NCBI GenBank assembly: GCA_002840125.1
Contig: PGZF01000006.1
Span: 62,001-126,000, forward strand
DNA from: Gammaproteobacteria bacterium HGW-Gammaproteobacteria-15
GTDB taxonomy: Bacteria > Pseudomonadota > Gammaproteobacteria > Enterobacterales > Alteromonadaceae
Direction: 5' to 3'
Length of the DNA: 64,000 nucleotides
Position numbers and translations under genes: made by a program. Shown piece after piece: positions 53,297 to 61,949 of this stretch. The notes under the pieces were generated by a model. The model did not search any database. It had not been told where the DNA came from and saw only the letters and a program-made list of their open reading frames with translations. The number at the start of each line of letters is the position of its first letter. The stretch's first letter is position 1.

Positions 53297-53634
53297 TTTA
53301 CGTACCAGTAAATAAAGTGGGCGTCAGTTTTGGCGCCACGGGCAATAGTGCTTACGTCGGTTGGCTGATCAAACTTGTACCAAACGCCTTTATGCTTTAG
53401 CCAGTTGTTGGCTTTAACATATGGCTGCATGGCAACATCCAGCTTTACTACTTTTAGTTCGGTAGTAAAACGGGCATCTTCATACTGATCAGCTTCTTGC
53501 ACACGGTTAAGCAGCACGCCGTGTGTGCGATTTAACAGTGTGATTTTGTTGGCGGCGAACAATTCCATTTGATCGCCAAACTGATTTAAAACGACGCTCT
53601 TAACGAGCGCCGCATGCTGTGTGAAGCGTGACAA
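53293..53634 (-). CDS. Head-tail connector (lambda FII position)
   Basis: A 113-residue protein in the place and size of lambda gpFII (117). It has a helical start (FTQHAALVKSVVLNQFGDQM) and beta C-terminus (NNWLKHKGVWYKFDQPTDV, AHFIYWYVK). Sequence similarity to FII cannot be shown by eye. It is 1 bp from the capsid gene. Confidence 0.65.
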   Translation of the reverse strand: MSRFTQHAALVKSVVLNQFGDQMELFAANKITLLNRTHGVLLNRVQEADQYEDARFTTELKVVKLDVAMQPYVKANNWLKHKGVWYKFDQPTDVSTIARGAKTDAHFIYWYVK

Positions 53635-53635
53635 C

Positions 53636-54655
53636 TTAGCCGCCTGGCGCTTTCAGTTTAAAGCGACGGATAGCCAGCGGGCGGGTTGGCAGGTAAAGCG
53701 GGTTAGATTGCGCTTCGCCAGTAATACCCTTACCCATTGGCTCCAGAACTGTTTTAGCGTAAAACGGCAGGCCTAAAGTGCCTACTGTTTCTACGTAATC
53801 TGCCGGGGCATTACGACCAATAAACAAGCCTGGCGTTACTGGGATTAAAAACGCTTCATCTGATGGCACGTATGCGATTTCTGTTTCGCCGTCTTCACCA
53901 ATTACGCTAGCGTCATAGGCAAAAGCAGTAACGTTGTGGAAGTTAAGACCGTCGGTCATATCGTCGATCAGGTCGTTACTATTGCCGTTTTTGTTTTGCA
54001 AGCCACGTACAACATCATCAGCTTCACTGTATGCATTAAAATAATCCGGACCGCACATTAACAGCCAACGATTTACCACTGCTTGGCCAAGATTCTTTTT
54101 AGAGGCCGTTTTCGCTGCAGTTAACATTGCCTTGGTTTTCTTAGCAGCAGGATCGAACTCTACCGGCGCTTGGGTAATACCAAAACGCTCATAGATATCC
54201 AGTAATACATTACCTTCTGCATCCAGCACTTTGCCTGTAATAGCACCAGCGCGCATTAATTCACGGGTGGCAACAAGGCGCTGACGGGCCAGCGTAAGGT
54301 GCTCGTTAACTACAGCTTGCAATGCCTGCTGTTCAGTTTGCGAACCAAATGCGCGAACGTTTTGAATTTCGTCGGCTTTGATATGCATTGGTACAGGGAG
54401 GTGCACCGTTTGAAATGGGATCTTGCGACGGTTGGCTTTTTTCTGGCCTTGCTTTGACTCGCCACGCTCACCAGGCATTACCAGTGTTAACACCTGGCCG
54501 TCGAATTCTAGCTCAAAGGTAGTTGTTGTAATTCCACGCTCTTCAAACAGGCCTAAACTGGCTAGTAATGACGGTGCGGTGCGTGCTTCGTTTATTGCCG
54601 CTGTCAGGCTGGTTACCTGAAAGTGCGGATCTGCGGCGAACTGTGCTAAGTTCAT
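53636..54655 (-). CDS. Major capsid protein (lambda gpE family)
   Basis: A 339-residue protein, the same size as lambda gpE (341). It has the family start TSLTAAINEARTAPSLLASLGLFEERGITTTTFELEF and the P-loop-like capsid segment VNRWLLMCGPDYFNAY, ending PLYLPTRPLAIRRFKLKAPGG. The preceding decoration gene is separated by a terminator, probably to raise dosage of one of the two. Confidence 0.93.
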   Translation of the reverse strand: MNLAQFAADPHFQVTSLTAAINEARTAPSLLASLGLFEERGITTTTFELEFDGQVLTLVMPGERGESKQGQKKANRRKIPFQTVHLPVPMHIKADEIQNVRAFGSQTEQQALQAVVNEHLTLARQRLVATRELMRAGAITGKVLDAEGNVLLDIYERFGITQAPVEFDPAAKKTKAMLTAAKTASKKNLGQAVVNRWLLMCGPDYFNAYSEADDVVRGLQNKNGNSNDLIDDMTDGLNFHNVTAFAYDASVIGEDGETEIAYVPSDEAFLIPVTPGLFIGRNAPADYVETVGTLGLPFYAKTVLEPMGKGITGEAQSNPLYLPTRPLAIRRFKLKAPGG

Positions 54656-54687
54656 GGTGTATTCCTTATTTAGCGGATTTTTGAAAT

Positions 54688-54711
54688 AAAAAAACCCGCT
54701 AAAAGCGGGTT
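54688..54711 (-). terminator. Terminator between gpD-like and capsid genes
   Basis: AACCCGC with loop TTTTA on the minus strand and complement, followed by T7. Confidence 0.8.
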
Positions 54712-54733
54712 GTTGTCTTTATAGGGGGCGGCG

Positions 54734-55093
54734 TTAGCCGCGCACCACAATGTGGGTTTTAGCCAGTTCAGACACTGCGCCAACCACTTGCCCGGTTGTT
54801 GCGGCTGCTGGCCAGATAAGCTCTTGCATATTTACCTCAGTTAAGCGTGAGGTATACACGCCTTTTACATCGGCTTCGGTGGCGTCTACATAGGCGTAGG
54901 TAATGCCTTTAGCCAGCTCTGCGCCAGTTTCAGCGGCAAAGTCCAGCTTTACAGCTTTACCAGCGACAACGCCAAATACTTCGCCTGGTTTAAAAACAGC
55001 TTCTGTAAACTGAATAGTATCGCGGCTGATTGAGCCAACTTCAGATTTAATATACTGCCCGGCGCGGGGCAGCTGCACGTGTACGTTTGGCAT
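54734..55093 (-). CDS. Head decoration protein (lambda gpD-like)
   Basis: A 119-residue protein like lambda gpD (110), a trimeric cement on the capsid. It has the family pattern TVFKPGEVFGVVAGKAVKLD-like FTEAVFKPGEVFGVVAGKAV and LTEVNMQELIWPA, and follows the protease/scaffold gene as in lambda. Confidence 0.9.
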   Translation of the reverse strand: MPNVHVQLPRAGQYIKSEVGSISRDTIQFTEAVFKPGEVFGVVAGKAVKLDFAAETGAELAKGITYAYVDATEADVKGVYTSRLTEVNMQELIWPAAATTGQVVGAVSELAKTHIVVRG

Positions 55094-55150
55094 GGTTTTT
55101 TCCTCATTGCCCTGCGGGCGTAGTTACTAAGCCCGTTAGGGGCAGTTATT

Positions 55151-55175
55151 AAAAAGCCGCTGTTATAAGCGGCTT
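55151..55175 (-). terminator. Terminator overlapping the end of the protease/scaffold gene
   Basis: AAGCCGCT and AGCGGCTT around six bases, followed by CTTTTTAAT on the minus strand; the loop contains the stop codon. Confidence 0.75.
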
Positions 55176-55651
55176 GGGTCGGCATAGGCGATTGTAGCGT
55201 CTGGCTGTTTTACTGCCGCTTCGGTTTTAACCTGCTTGCTGCTGTTTACTTCACGGTCTTCACCATGGGCGGTGGCGGCCGTTAGGGCTACTTGCAACAT
55301 GGCAGCCGGGTTATCCAGTTTGGCAGATACTTCAGCAAACATGTGGCCAAGGCTTGCAGCGGCCAGAGTGTCGCGCACACTGCCCAGAGTGGCTAAGCGT
55401 GCCTGTACACCGGCTTCTGTTAGTTTGGCTTTTACCATGTTGGCAATTTGATCTGACATACCGGCATCGGTGCACAGCGTAATTACTACGTCGGCACTGG
55501 CAGCGGCTTCGGGTGCCTGAGCGGTTACCTGCTCAGTAATAACTGCACCTGAAGTGGTTGTACATACTGTTTCTGTTGTTGCTGATTGTGTAGCCGCTGC
55601 CGGCGCAGCGGTGGTGGTTGCAGCTGCTGCTGCGGTGTTAGCTACTGACAT
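55163..55651 (-). CDS. Nested scaffold protein in frame within the protease gene (Nu3-like)
   Basis: An in-frame ATG at 55651 (MSVANTAAAAA) has AGGA nine bases upstream and would give a 162-residue protein with the helical scaffold part only. Lambda makes Nu3 this way from inside gene C. The site sits exactly where the protease domain ends and the Ala/Thr linker begins. It is predicted, not proved. Confidence 0.55.
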   Translation of the reverse strand: MSVANTAAAAATTTAAPAAATQSATTETVCTTTSGAVITEQVTAQAPEAAASADVVITLCTDAGMSDQIANMVKAKLTEAGVQARLATLGSVRDTLAAASLGHMFAEVSAKLDNPAAMLQVALTAATAHGEDREVNSSKQVKTEAAVKQPDATIAYADPSRL

Positions 55652-56563
55652 GGTTTTGTTTCCTATTGTCATGGTTCGAGTGAGATTGCGGCAGTAGTCG
55701 GCCATCATGCCAATGCCATCGGCACTGTTTACTAATTCATCGGCAAGGCCAACTTGCACAGCTGCGGCGCCGTCATAAGTGGCGGCATCTGTGTCTAAAA
55801 CGGCTTGCAGAGACATTCCAGTAAAGTCAGCTACTTTGCTGGCGAAAAGCTGGCGGGTGGCATCAATTTCAGCCTGCCAGCGGGCGGCTACGTCTTTGGG
55901 CAAGGCCTGATATGGGTTGCCCTCAACTTTGTGGGAGCCGGAGTGCAGCAGGGTTATTTTTACGCCCTGTTGCTCTAAATACTTTTCATAATCGGCGTGA
56001 GCTACTACTACGCCTATGCTACCAACCGTGCCGGTTTGTGTAACTAATCGACGGCGAGCACCAGCGGCCAGCAACTGGCCGGCGCTGCAGTTCATATCAT
56101 TTGCGATAGCCCATACTGGTTTTATGGCATCTGCGCGGCGAAATAAATCGGCGGTATCAAAGGCGCCGAATACGGTGCCGCCTGGGGTATGGTTATCTTG
56201 GTAGATACCTTTCACTTCTGGATCAGTTAACGCTTGTTCAAGCATGGCTTGTATGCCGTCGTAACCCTGCAAGCCAGATTTTGGCCTGACATTACCAGTT
56301 TTGTGAGCTAAGGCGCCATGTATTGGCAAAACTGCTATGCCATCAATAATATCGTAATGGCGGTATTCGCCGGTAACTGGGTGAATATAGCTTTCAGCAA
56401 CCTGTTTCATGCCGTCGCGGCTAATTTCTTTGCCCTCGGCGTCTACCAGTGATTGCGCACCAAGGCGCAGGCCAAGCGCACTAAAAAACACCCGGGCATA
56501 ACCCAGATCCATTGCCAGTGGCTTATTAAGCGCGGCGGCGGCGATCATCTGGTAATTACTCAT
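55163..56563 (-). CDS. Head maturation protease, S49 family, with C-terminal scaffold (lambda gpC-like)
   Basis: About 466 residues. The S49 (SppA/ClpP-fold) domain covers residues 60-280, with HTPGGTVFG, the nucleophile Ser160 in MNCSAGQ and Lys212 in SHKVEGNP. The C-terminal third is Ala/Thr-rich with AAAAATTTAAPAAATQS and a helical end, a scaffold like lambda Nu3. The ATG at 56563 is chosen because AAGGATGAAGACG precedes it and it overlaps the portal stop by 8 bp; upstream ATGs lie inside the portal gene. Confidence 0.9.
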   Translation of the reverse strand: MSNYQMIAAAALNKPLAMDLGYARVFFSALGLRLGAQSLVDAEGKEISRDGMKQVAESYIHPVTGEYRHYDIIDGIAVLPIHGALAHKTGNVRPKSGLQGYDGIQAMLEQALTDPEVKGIYQDNHTPGGTVFGAFDTADLFRRADAIKPVWAIANDMNCSAGQLLAAGARRRLVTQTGTVGSIGVVVAHADYEKYLEQQGVKITLLHSGSHKVEGNPYQALPKDVAARWQAEIDATRQLFASKVADFTGMSLQAVLDTDAATYDGAAAVQVGLADELVNSADGIGMMADYCRNLTRTMTIGNKTMSVANTAAAAATTTAAPAAATQSATTETVCTTTSGAVITEQVTAQAPEAAASADVVITLCTDAGMSDQIANMVKAKLTEAGVQARLATLGSVRDTLAAASLGHMFAEVSAKLDNPAAMLQVALTAATAHGEDREVNSSKQVKTEAAVKQPDATIAYADPSRL

Positions 56564-58019
56564 CGTCTTCATCCTTTTGGGTTTTCCGCACTGGTCTTTC
56601 ACCGCGATTTTTGCGGGCCACCTTGTTACGCTCTTGTATGTCTGTTAAGTCGTCGCCGCTTTCGGCCACTACATCCTCGTGCGCGACCAGATCGGAATCG
56701 ATAGCATCGATTTTGGCTTTAACATCTTGCACCGGGTTAATGTATGGCCAGCCGTGCGGGCACCAGGTGTGCTGGTGGTAGTCGTTCATTTTAGTGGCAT
56801 AGCCCGGCAGGTTTATGCGGCCAGCTAATACTGCGCGGTTTAACCAGTGCCAACGCATCCAACGCAGCACTTGCGGGATCATCAGGTGCCATTGGTCCAT
56901 TTGTATACGCCGGCGAAACTCGTTCATTATCGCCCGTACCAGCCTGTCGTTTACTTCTTTCCAGTCGCCGGTTAGTAGCTCATAAGGCATATCCATGCCC
57001 GCAGCCTGCATTAATGACTGCCAGCGCATAAAGTCGGCGTATCCGTTGCCAGTATCGTCGCCTTTAAATAGCTCAATTTTTTCACCGGCCAGCAGTTCCA
57101 ACATGGTGCCAGCATCTACCTGTGCATTGCCGAAAGCTTCCTTACCTTCCATTGGCGCACCACTAATTGGATCGAACATCCAGTGCTCAGAGTCGGTAGC
57201 GTCAAAATCTTCACGGTAAATAGCACCTGTGTAAGGTGCGCGGGTTTGTTTGCGCACTAACTCGGCGTCGTCGTAGCTGTCGAATGTTTGCGCTTTTACC
57301 AAGCTGGCGGCGGAGTCTGGCTCGCCGCGAATTTGCCCCGGGTGCATTGGGTTAAAATGGTGTGCCACTTCGCTGGCTGGTACGCGGATCAGGTTCGCCA
57401 GTGACGCATTGTAGTTGTACATTTCGCCCGGGTGTTCGCGGTACATCCAATACGCCACGCGCTGATTGCGGCGGTTAAATTCGATACCGGCAATAATGCG
57501 GTTGCCGTTGCTTAGGGTATCGTTGTAATCCAGCGGTACAAAGTCGGCCTCTAAAACTTGAAACTGAATGGGCACCAGCAAATCGGCTGACGAACTGCGG
57601 TAACGCGCACGGATAAAGCACTCGCCACTGATACGGCGGGCGCGTGAAATTTGGGCTTGCATGCCGTAAACGTCTAAATTTCCCTCTGGATCGAACTGAA
57701 AGCAGCTGTCGTCCCACAGTTTGTTTATTTCTTTACGTAACTTTAAATCAGCGCATTTGGCCCGTGGCGTTATGCCTATGCCTATTTCATTGGTTACTTT
57801 TTTCTCAATACCGCTGCGTAGCAATGGCATGTTACGGTGCCCGGCACGGCTGCGGTTGCGCAATGTGGTAAGGGCAGCGTTAAGCAAGGTGTTTATGCCA
57901 CTACCAGGTGCATATACACCGCCCATACGGCGGCCGTAGCTTGCGCCGTCGTAAGCGCTGTTGCCTAACATTAATGGCTGGCCGTTAAGCCCAACTATTA
58001 CTGATTTTCTTCCGGGCAT
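56556..58019 (-). CDS. Portal protein (lambda gpB-like)
   Basis: A 487-residue portal of the HK97/lambda type. It includes SRARYRSSSADLLVPIQFQVLEADFVPLDYND, YDDAELVRKQTRAPYTG and AYRIQMDQWHLMIPQ-like RRIQMDQWHLMIPQVL, all usual gpB segments, and ends in acidic/basic tail EERP-VRKTQKDEDDE. It follows the gpW-like gene by 3 bp and overlaps the protease start. Confidence 0.93.
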   Translation of the reverse strand: MPGRKSVIVGLNGQPLMLGNSAYDGASYGRRMGGVYAPGSGINTLLNAALTTLRNRSRAGHRNMPLLRSGIEKKVTNEIGIGITPRAKCADLKLRKEINKLWDDSCFQFDPEGNLDVYGMQAQISRARRISGECFIRARYRSSSADLLVPIQFQVLEADFVPLDYNDTLSNGNRIIAGIEFNRRNQRVAYWMYREHPGEMYNYNASLANLIRVPASEVAHHFNPMHPGQIRGEPDSAASLVKAQTFDSYDDAELVRKQTRAPYTGAIYREDFDATDSEHWMFDPISGAPMEGKEAFGNAQVDAGTMLELLAGEKIELFKGDDTGNGYADFMRWQSLMQAAGMDMPYELLTGDWKEVNDRLVRAIMNEFRRRIQMDQWHLMIPQVLRWMRWHWLNRAVLAGRINLPGYATKMNDYHQHTWCPHGWPYINPVQDVKAKIDAIDSDLVAHEDVVAESGDDLTDIQERNKVARKNRGERPVRKTQKDEDDE

Positions 58020-58022
58020 GCT

Positions 58023-58226
58023 TTAAAGGCCTTTGTTAACGCGCATTGCATAGCCCATGCGACGCCGGGGCTTTTTGTTACCGAGGTTATTTTCTATGGT
58101 GCGCACAACTTCTTTCATTTCGGCCAATGACCGGTATGTCAGTTCGTCACCACTGGAAAGGCGAACTTTAGTAAGGCCGCTGGCCATGGCTTTTTTAATT
58201 TCTTCCAGCTGTGCTTCGCTATACAT
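58023..58226 (-). CDS. Head-tail joining protein (lambda gpW-like)
   Basis: A 67-residue basic protein, the same size as lambda gpW (68). It has LEEIKKAMASGLTKVRLSSGDELTYRSLAEM, the gpW alpha/beta pattern. It lies between terminase and portal, as in lambda, and shares one base with the terminase gene. Confidence 0.9.
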   Translation of the reverse strand: MYSEAQLEEIKKAMASGLTKVRLSSGDELTYRSLAEMKEVVRTIENNLGNKKPRRRMGYAMRVNKGL

Positions 58227-60328
58227 TATGACCTGTACCTTACCCGCCGCTGGCGTGGTGCGGCTTGCGCTGCTTTAGCGGCCGGCGCCCTGCTGCTTTC
58301 GCTGGGGTGATAAACGTTTATGTTTGTATCCCACGGCTGCGCCCAGCGCGGCGGGGATAACCAGAATTTAGGCTTGTGCGTTTGTAATTGGTACTGGGCG
58401 GCCTCGTTGTAACACAGAAGATCCCAGCCTTCGTTAGGGCGTTTTTTGTTGGCGCGCTCCCAGTGGCCTTGGTCGTCCCGGCTTTCTGCCGTTAACTCTT
58501 CGTAAAACCAACTGCCCAGCCATGCAGGGAAATGCACAAAACCGGCGCCGGCGGTGTCTCGCTCCAGCTTATTGCTTACGTTGTCTTTTAATTTACTGGT
58601 GGCCAGTATGTGCAGCGGCACATCGCCTTTTGCATTGGCTTTGCGATCGGCCCGTTTTGTGTTGTCGGGGTAGCTAATTTTTACCATTTCAGCCTGGGCT
58701 TTGCTGCCACCTTTAACCAGCATTAGTTTGCTGTGGCGGTTTTCTGTGCGCAGCCTGCGGTAGTAGCTGTAGGCGTTGTCTGATACGCCATCTTCGCCGC
58801 CGTGGTCGCACACCATAATGTGCACGTGCATTTCGCGGCCGCTACTGTCGTCCAGCGGGTAGCCACGATCAAGTATCAGTTTGGTTAGCTGGTCCCAGTC
58901 TTCCGGATAACCGGCAGGGTCTATCTGGTAGTAGCGCTGTTCCGGATCGGTTGCGTTAGCATCTTTTACCCGGGCTGATAGCCTGATATTGTAGCGGTCT
59001 ATTAGCCAGCGTTCTTGCTGGTTATTGCCGTGTACCTGCACTACAAAGCGCCGATCTTTACCAGCCTGCACATCGACACACGCCGTTAAAAATACAACAC
59101 CTTCTGGCACGTGGCGCTTGGTGGTATCTTCCGCCCGCTCTGCCAGCCGTTCGGCGCTGCGCTTTTTGTCCGATGTTTGGTAGCAGTACGCTTGGCCCTG
59201 ATCGGTGTTAATTGTGGTTTTTAATTTTTCCTGGCTGCCGGTTGATTCAAAATCTTTTACTGCAGACAGATAGTTGTATACCAACTGTTCCCAGCTTTGA
59301 AAGCTGGCTGCCGGGCCTTGCATCCAGTAGCTGATAAAATCAGTGTCTATCGGCGTGCCGGTTAATTCGCCATCTGCCGATATGCTGCAGTTTTCAGGAA
59401 CCCAGCGCGATTTCATCATCATTGGGTGTTTGGCCTGCGGGGTTATTTCGCTGTCGCCACAGTGTGGGCAATAACAGCTAACCGTGCGGCTGGCTTTGCG
59501 TATATCTGTTTCGTTGGTGTCCCAGCGCAGGTAATCCCAGTTTGCCGGGAAGAATTCGCCACAGCTGGGGCACGGCCAATACAGCACTCGGCGATCGCCC
59601 AGGTTATAAAGTGCGCCTATGCCAACCGTTGGCGGAAATTCGTGTGGCCGGGCTGGGTTTGGTTTCCAGTCTGGATCTTTAATTTCATAGCCGGGGCTAC
59701 TTTCAGCCACCGCCATACCGCGGCTGCGGAATGACTGGGTGCGCTTAAGCGCTAAGTCGAACCCGCTGCCCTCGCCCTCAACATCAAGCAGGGTTGCTGT
59801 GCGGTCGTAATCTGTAATTATTACCCTGCGCCATTCTGAGCTGGCGAATATCGATTTAGCCGGCCAGGCAATTTTAAGGTAATTGCCAGCGCGCAGTACT
59901 TTATCGTGCAGGTTGTTATCGTGCCCGCGTGGGCTTAACAGCGGCTGCAGCTCTGGCGAGTTTTCCAGCATTGGGCCGATGCGCTTTTTGCTGAACTCGG
60001 CGGCTTTTTCCTTGGTTATTTGCACGATCAGCATGTCGCTGGGGTCGCACTTAACATCGTAACCACAGAACGCATCAACCAGTGCCTGGCTTTTGCCGGT
60101 TCGGGCTGGGCCAACAAAGATCAAACCGCGATACTTGCGGCTGCTTAGCATGTCCAGCGGTTCGCGCATGTACGGCGTGGTTTCTAAATCCCACTTACCC
60201 CAGTTACCGCTTGGCAACTTAACGCGCACATATTCCTGAACTGCGTCAGACACCGACATACGGATAGGCGGTTTTAGCAAGCTGGCAATATCGCGCTTAA
60301 TGCGCTGTGCATCACCGGCGCTAATCAT
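58226..60328 (-). CDS. Terminase large subunit (lambda GpA-like)
   Basis: A 700-residue DNA-packaging motor and cos nuclease. Walker A is VGPARTGKSQ at residues 72-81, a Cys4 zinc-binding motif lies near CPSCGEFF and CYCPHCG (residues 250-295), and the nuclease portion has CVDVQAGKDRRFVVQV and VCDHGGEDGV. The final 60 residues are rich in Ala and Arg and likely contact the portal. The 8-bp overlap with the small subunit gene indicates coupling. Confidence 0.95.
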   Translation of the reverse strand: MISAGDAQRIKRDIASLLKPPIRMSVSDAVQEYVRVKLPSGNWGKWDLETTPYMREPLDMLSSRKYRGLIFVGPARTGKSQALVDAFCGYDVKCDPSDMLIVQITKEKAAEFSKKRIGPMLENSPELQPLLSPRGHDNNLHDKVLRAGNYLKIAWPAKSIFASSEWRRVIITDYDRTATLLDVEGEGSGFDLALKRTQSFRSRGMAVAESSPGYEIKDPDWKPNPARPHEFPPTVGIGALYNLGDRRVLYWPCPSCGEFFPANWDYLRWDTNETDIRKASRTVSCYCPHCGDSEITPQAKHPMMMKSRWVPENCSISADGELTGTPIDTDFISYWMQGPAASFQSWEQLVYNYLSAVKDFESTGSQEKLKTTINTDQGQAYCYQTSDKKRSAERLAERAEDTTKRHVPEGVVFLTACVDVQAGKDRRFVVQVHGNNQQERWLIDRYNIRLSARVKDANATDPEQRYYQIDPAGYPEDWDQLTKLILDRGYPLDDSSGREMHVHIMVCDHGGEDGVSDNAYSYYRRLRTENRHSKLMLVKGGSKAQAEMVKISYPDNTKRADRKANAKGDVPLHILATSKLKDNVSNKLERDTAGAGFVHFPAWLGSWFYEELTAESRDDQGHWERANKKRPNEGWDLLCYNEAAQYQLQTHKPKFWLSPPRWAQPWDTNINVYHPSESSRAPAAKAAQAAPRQRRVRYRS

Positions 60329-60845
60329 CGTCGCTTTCGTCCGTGTCTAATTCAGCACCGCCACGGATGGCGTTTAAATACATTTCTTCGCGCAGGCCAT
60401 CGATAATTATCTGCACTCTGTCCAGTGCATCACCCGACAAACCTACTTTTGATTCCAGTTCGTCTATGAGGCTATCCAGCGGGTTAACTACGGCTTTAAC
60501 CAGGTCGGCGTATCCGCGGGCCACTTCATCAGCTGGCACCAACTCTTTTAATTCAGCTTCAAGCTTTAGCCGCTCGCGCTCTGACTGATACCAGTCTTTG
60601 CGGTCTTTCGGCATCATCTGAGCTGGGTTAATTAGTGCAGGGGGTAAATCATTTACTGAATCACCGAACAACGCCGGGCCAATATCTTTCAGCAAGTAAG
60701 TTGGGTGGCCCTTTCGTATTCCTGCCGGCTCGATATGAGCCTCTTTAATTCTTGCTGATACCGTGCGACGGTCTAAACCAAACGCCTCAGCAATTCGGCT
60801 GATTGACCAGGCGTAGGCATCATCAATGTTGTGCAATGTACCCAT
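60321..60845 (-). CDS. Terminase small subunit (Nu1-like, DUF1441)
   Basis: A 174-residue DNA-recognition subunit. It begins with a winged-helix motif (SISRIAEAFGLDRRTVSARIKEAHIEPAG) and then a coiled region DWYQSERERLKLEAELKELVPADEVARGYADLVKAVVNPLDSL, typical of this family. It binds the cos region, expected just upstream. It overlaps the large subunit gene by 8 bp. Confidence 0.9.
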   Translation of the reverse strand: MGTLHNIDDAYAWSISRIAEAFGLDRRTVSARIKEAHIEPAGIRKGHPTYLLKDIGPALFGDSVNDLPPALINPAQMMPKDRKDWYQSERERLKLEAELKELVPADEVARGYADLVKAVVNPLDSLIDELESKVGLSGDALDRVQIIIDGLREEMYLNAIRGGAELDTDESDDD

Positions 60846-61002
60846 GCCATAGCGATCATCTTGTTATCTGATTTATTGCCAGGAATGTACAACTCGCACA
60901 ACTGCCTAGCCCTCGTGAATACTGGAGATCGCACCACATGTGGTGGATCACATTAAAATGCGGAAAAAAAGTGTTTCGCCGCGCTTTCCGCGCCCCCTTG
61001 GC
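60846..61002. other. Expected cos interval (no gene)
   Basis: In lambda, cos lies between the lysis genes and Nu1, exactly this gap. It holds a perfect 14-bp palindrome CACCACATGTGGTG at 60932-60945, and a GC-rich stretch after AAAAAAAGTG near 60964-60998. No lambda cosN match was found, so the nick sites cannot be placed. Confidence 0.5.
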
Positions 61003-61335
61003 TCAGGTCGGATCCGCAGGGTCCCCTGCCCCCAACTGGTTGACCAGTCGCGGCGGTGCGTCAAAGTTTTGACCAAGCAGCAAGGCAGCTTCCATCTGCC
61101 TGACCCGCAAGTCATGCTGCACCTTAGCCCATGCATGCAGCTCTGCTTCGTGCCGCTTGCGGCTATACCACACTTGCCACTGTATTAAACCCAGGGCAAT
61201 AGTGACGACCACACCCAGCAGTAAAGCTATGTTAGGCAAAGTGAGTAGACCTCCCAAGGCAGTGCCCACAGCGCTAATGTATGTTGCTATGTTAGTTGTC
61301 TTTTCCATTGGCCGTGTCATCACTATGCTGGACAT
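61003..61335 (-). CDS. Putative holin
   Basis: A 110-residue protein with two hydrophobic segments, about residues 14-32 (NIATYISAVGTALGGLLTL) and 35-53 (IALLLGVVVTIALGLIQW), followed by a charged cytoplasmic tail (YSRKRHEAELHAW). This fits a class II holin, and the gene lies with the endolysin and spanin genes. GGGAG precedes the ATG. Confidence 0.72.
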   Translation of the reverse strand: MSSIVMTRPMEKTTNIATYISAVGTALGGLLTLPNIALLLGVVVTIALGLIQWQVWYSRKRHEAELHAWAKVQHDLRVRQMEAALLLGQNFDAPPRLVNQLGAGDPADPT

Positions 61336-61336
61336 A

Positions 61337-61624
61337 TCACTGACTCCCGCTCTCGGCAGCCCACTTCTTAATCAGCTGTATATTGTTGTGGCACCGGAGC
61401 AGCAACGACTGCACCCAAACGGTGTAGTCGATGCCGTCAGCGTTGGTTGCTACGTTAAAACTGGTTTGAGGCAAACAATCGGTTAGCAGGCTTTCCGGTG
61501 GTGTTAGATAAACCGGCACCTTCTGCACTACCGTCCGGGTAATTACCGGTGTATTGGGCGTAGTGGTACAGCTGCACAGCAGCACCAGGCATATGATTAG
61601 CAGACCATGCTTTAACGTATTCAT
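61337..61624 (-). CDS. Rz1-like outer-membrane spanin lipoprotein
   Basis: A 95-residue lipoprotein with lipobox LLCSC (Cys19) and the Thr/Pro-rich TTTPNTPVITRTVVQKVPVYLTPP stretch typical of Rz1. It starts inside the Rz gene in another frame and extends beyond it, the standard overlapped arrangement. Confidence 0.88.
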   Translation of the reverse strand: MNTLKHGLLIICLVLLCSCTTTPNTPVITRTVVQKVPVYLTPPESLLTDCLPQTSFNVATNADGIDYTVWVQSLLLRCHNNIQLIKKWAAESGSQ

Positions 61625-61949
61625 CAGTTGATTGCCTCAGCTCATTAACATGGGCCCGGTTAAGTGCCAACTGCTCTGCAATAATCTGCTGACCAGCCAT
61701 CTGCTCTTGATGCAACTTAACCACCAATGCCCGTTCGTTTTTAATTTCTTGCACCATTTTGCTGGTGGTAGTCATGGCTTGCGCCAGTACGTCAACCTGC
61801 TCTTGTTTAAGTGCAACTGTGCCGGTAAGCGTCTGCACCTCAGCCTTAGCCAGTGCAACATCGTGCTTGGCATCCAATAAAGTAAAACCTGCAGCAGCAA
61901 TTGCCAGCGCGGCAGCTAACGCAATGCCACCAAATAAACTAATTTTCAT
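61455..61949 (-). CDS. Rz-like inner-membrane spanin
   Basis: A 164-residue protein with an N-terminal signal-anchor (LFGGIALAAALAIAAAGFTLL), then a periplasmic coiled coil with VALKQEQVDVLAQAMTTTSKMVQEIK. It pairs with Rz1 to fuse the membranes in lysis. It overlaps the endolysin gene by 11 bp and contains the Rz1 start. Confidence 0.87.
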   Translation of the reverse strand: MKISLFGGIALAAALAIAAAGFTLLDAKHDVALAKAEVQTLTGTVALKQEQVDVLAQAMTTTSKMVQEIKNERALVVKLHQEQMAGQQIIAEQLALNRAHVNELRQSTDEYVKAWSANHMPGAAVQLYHYAQYTGNYPDGSAEGAGLSNTTGKPANRLFASNQF

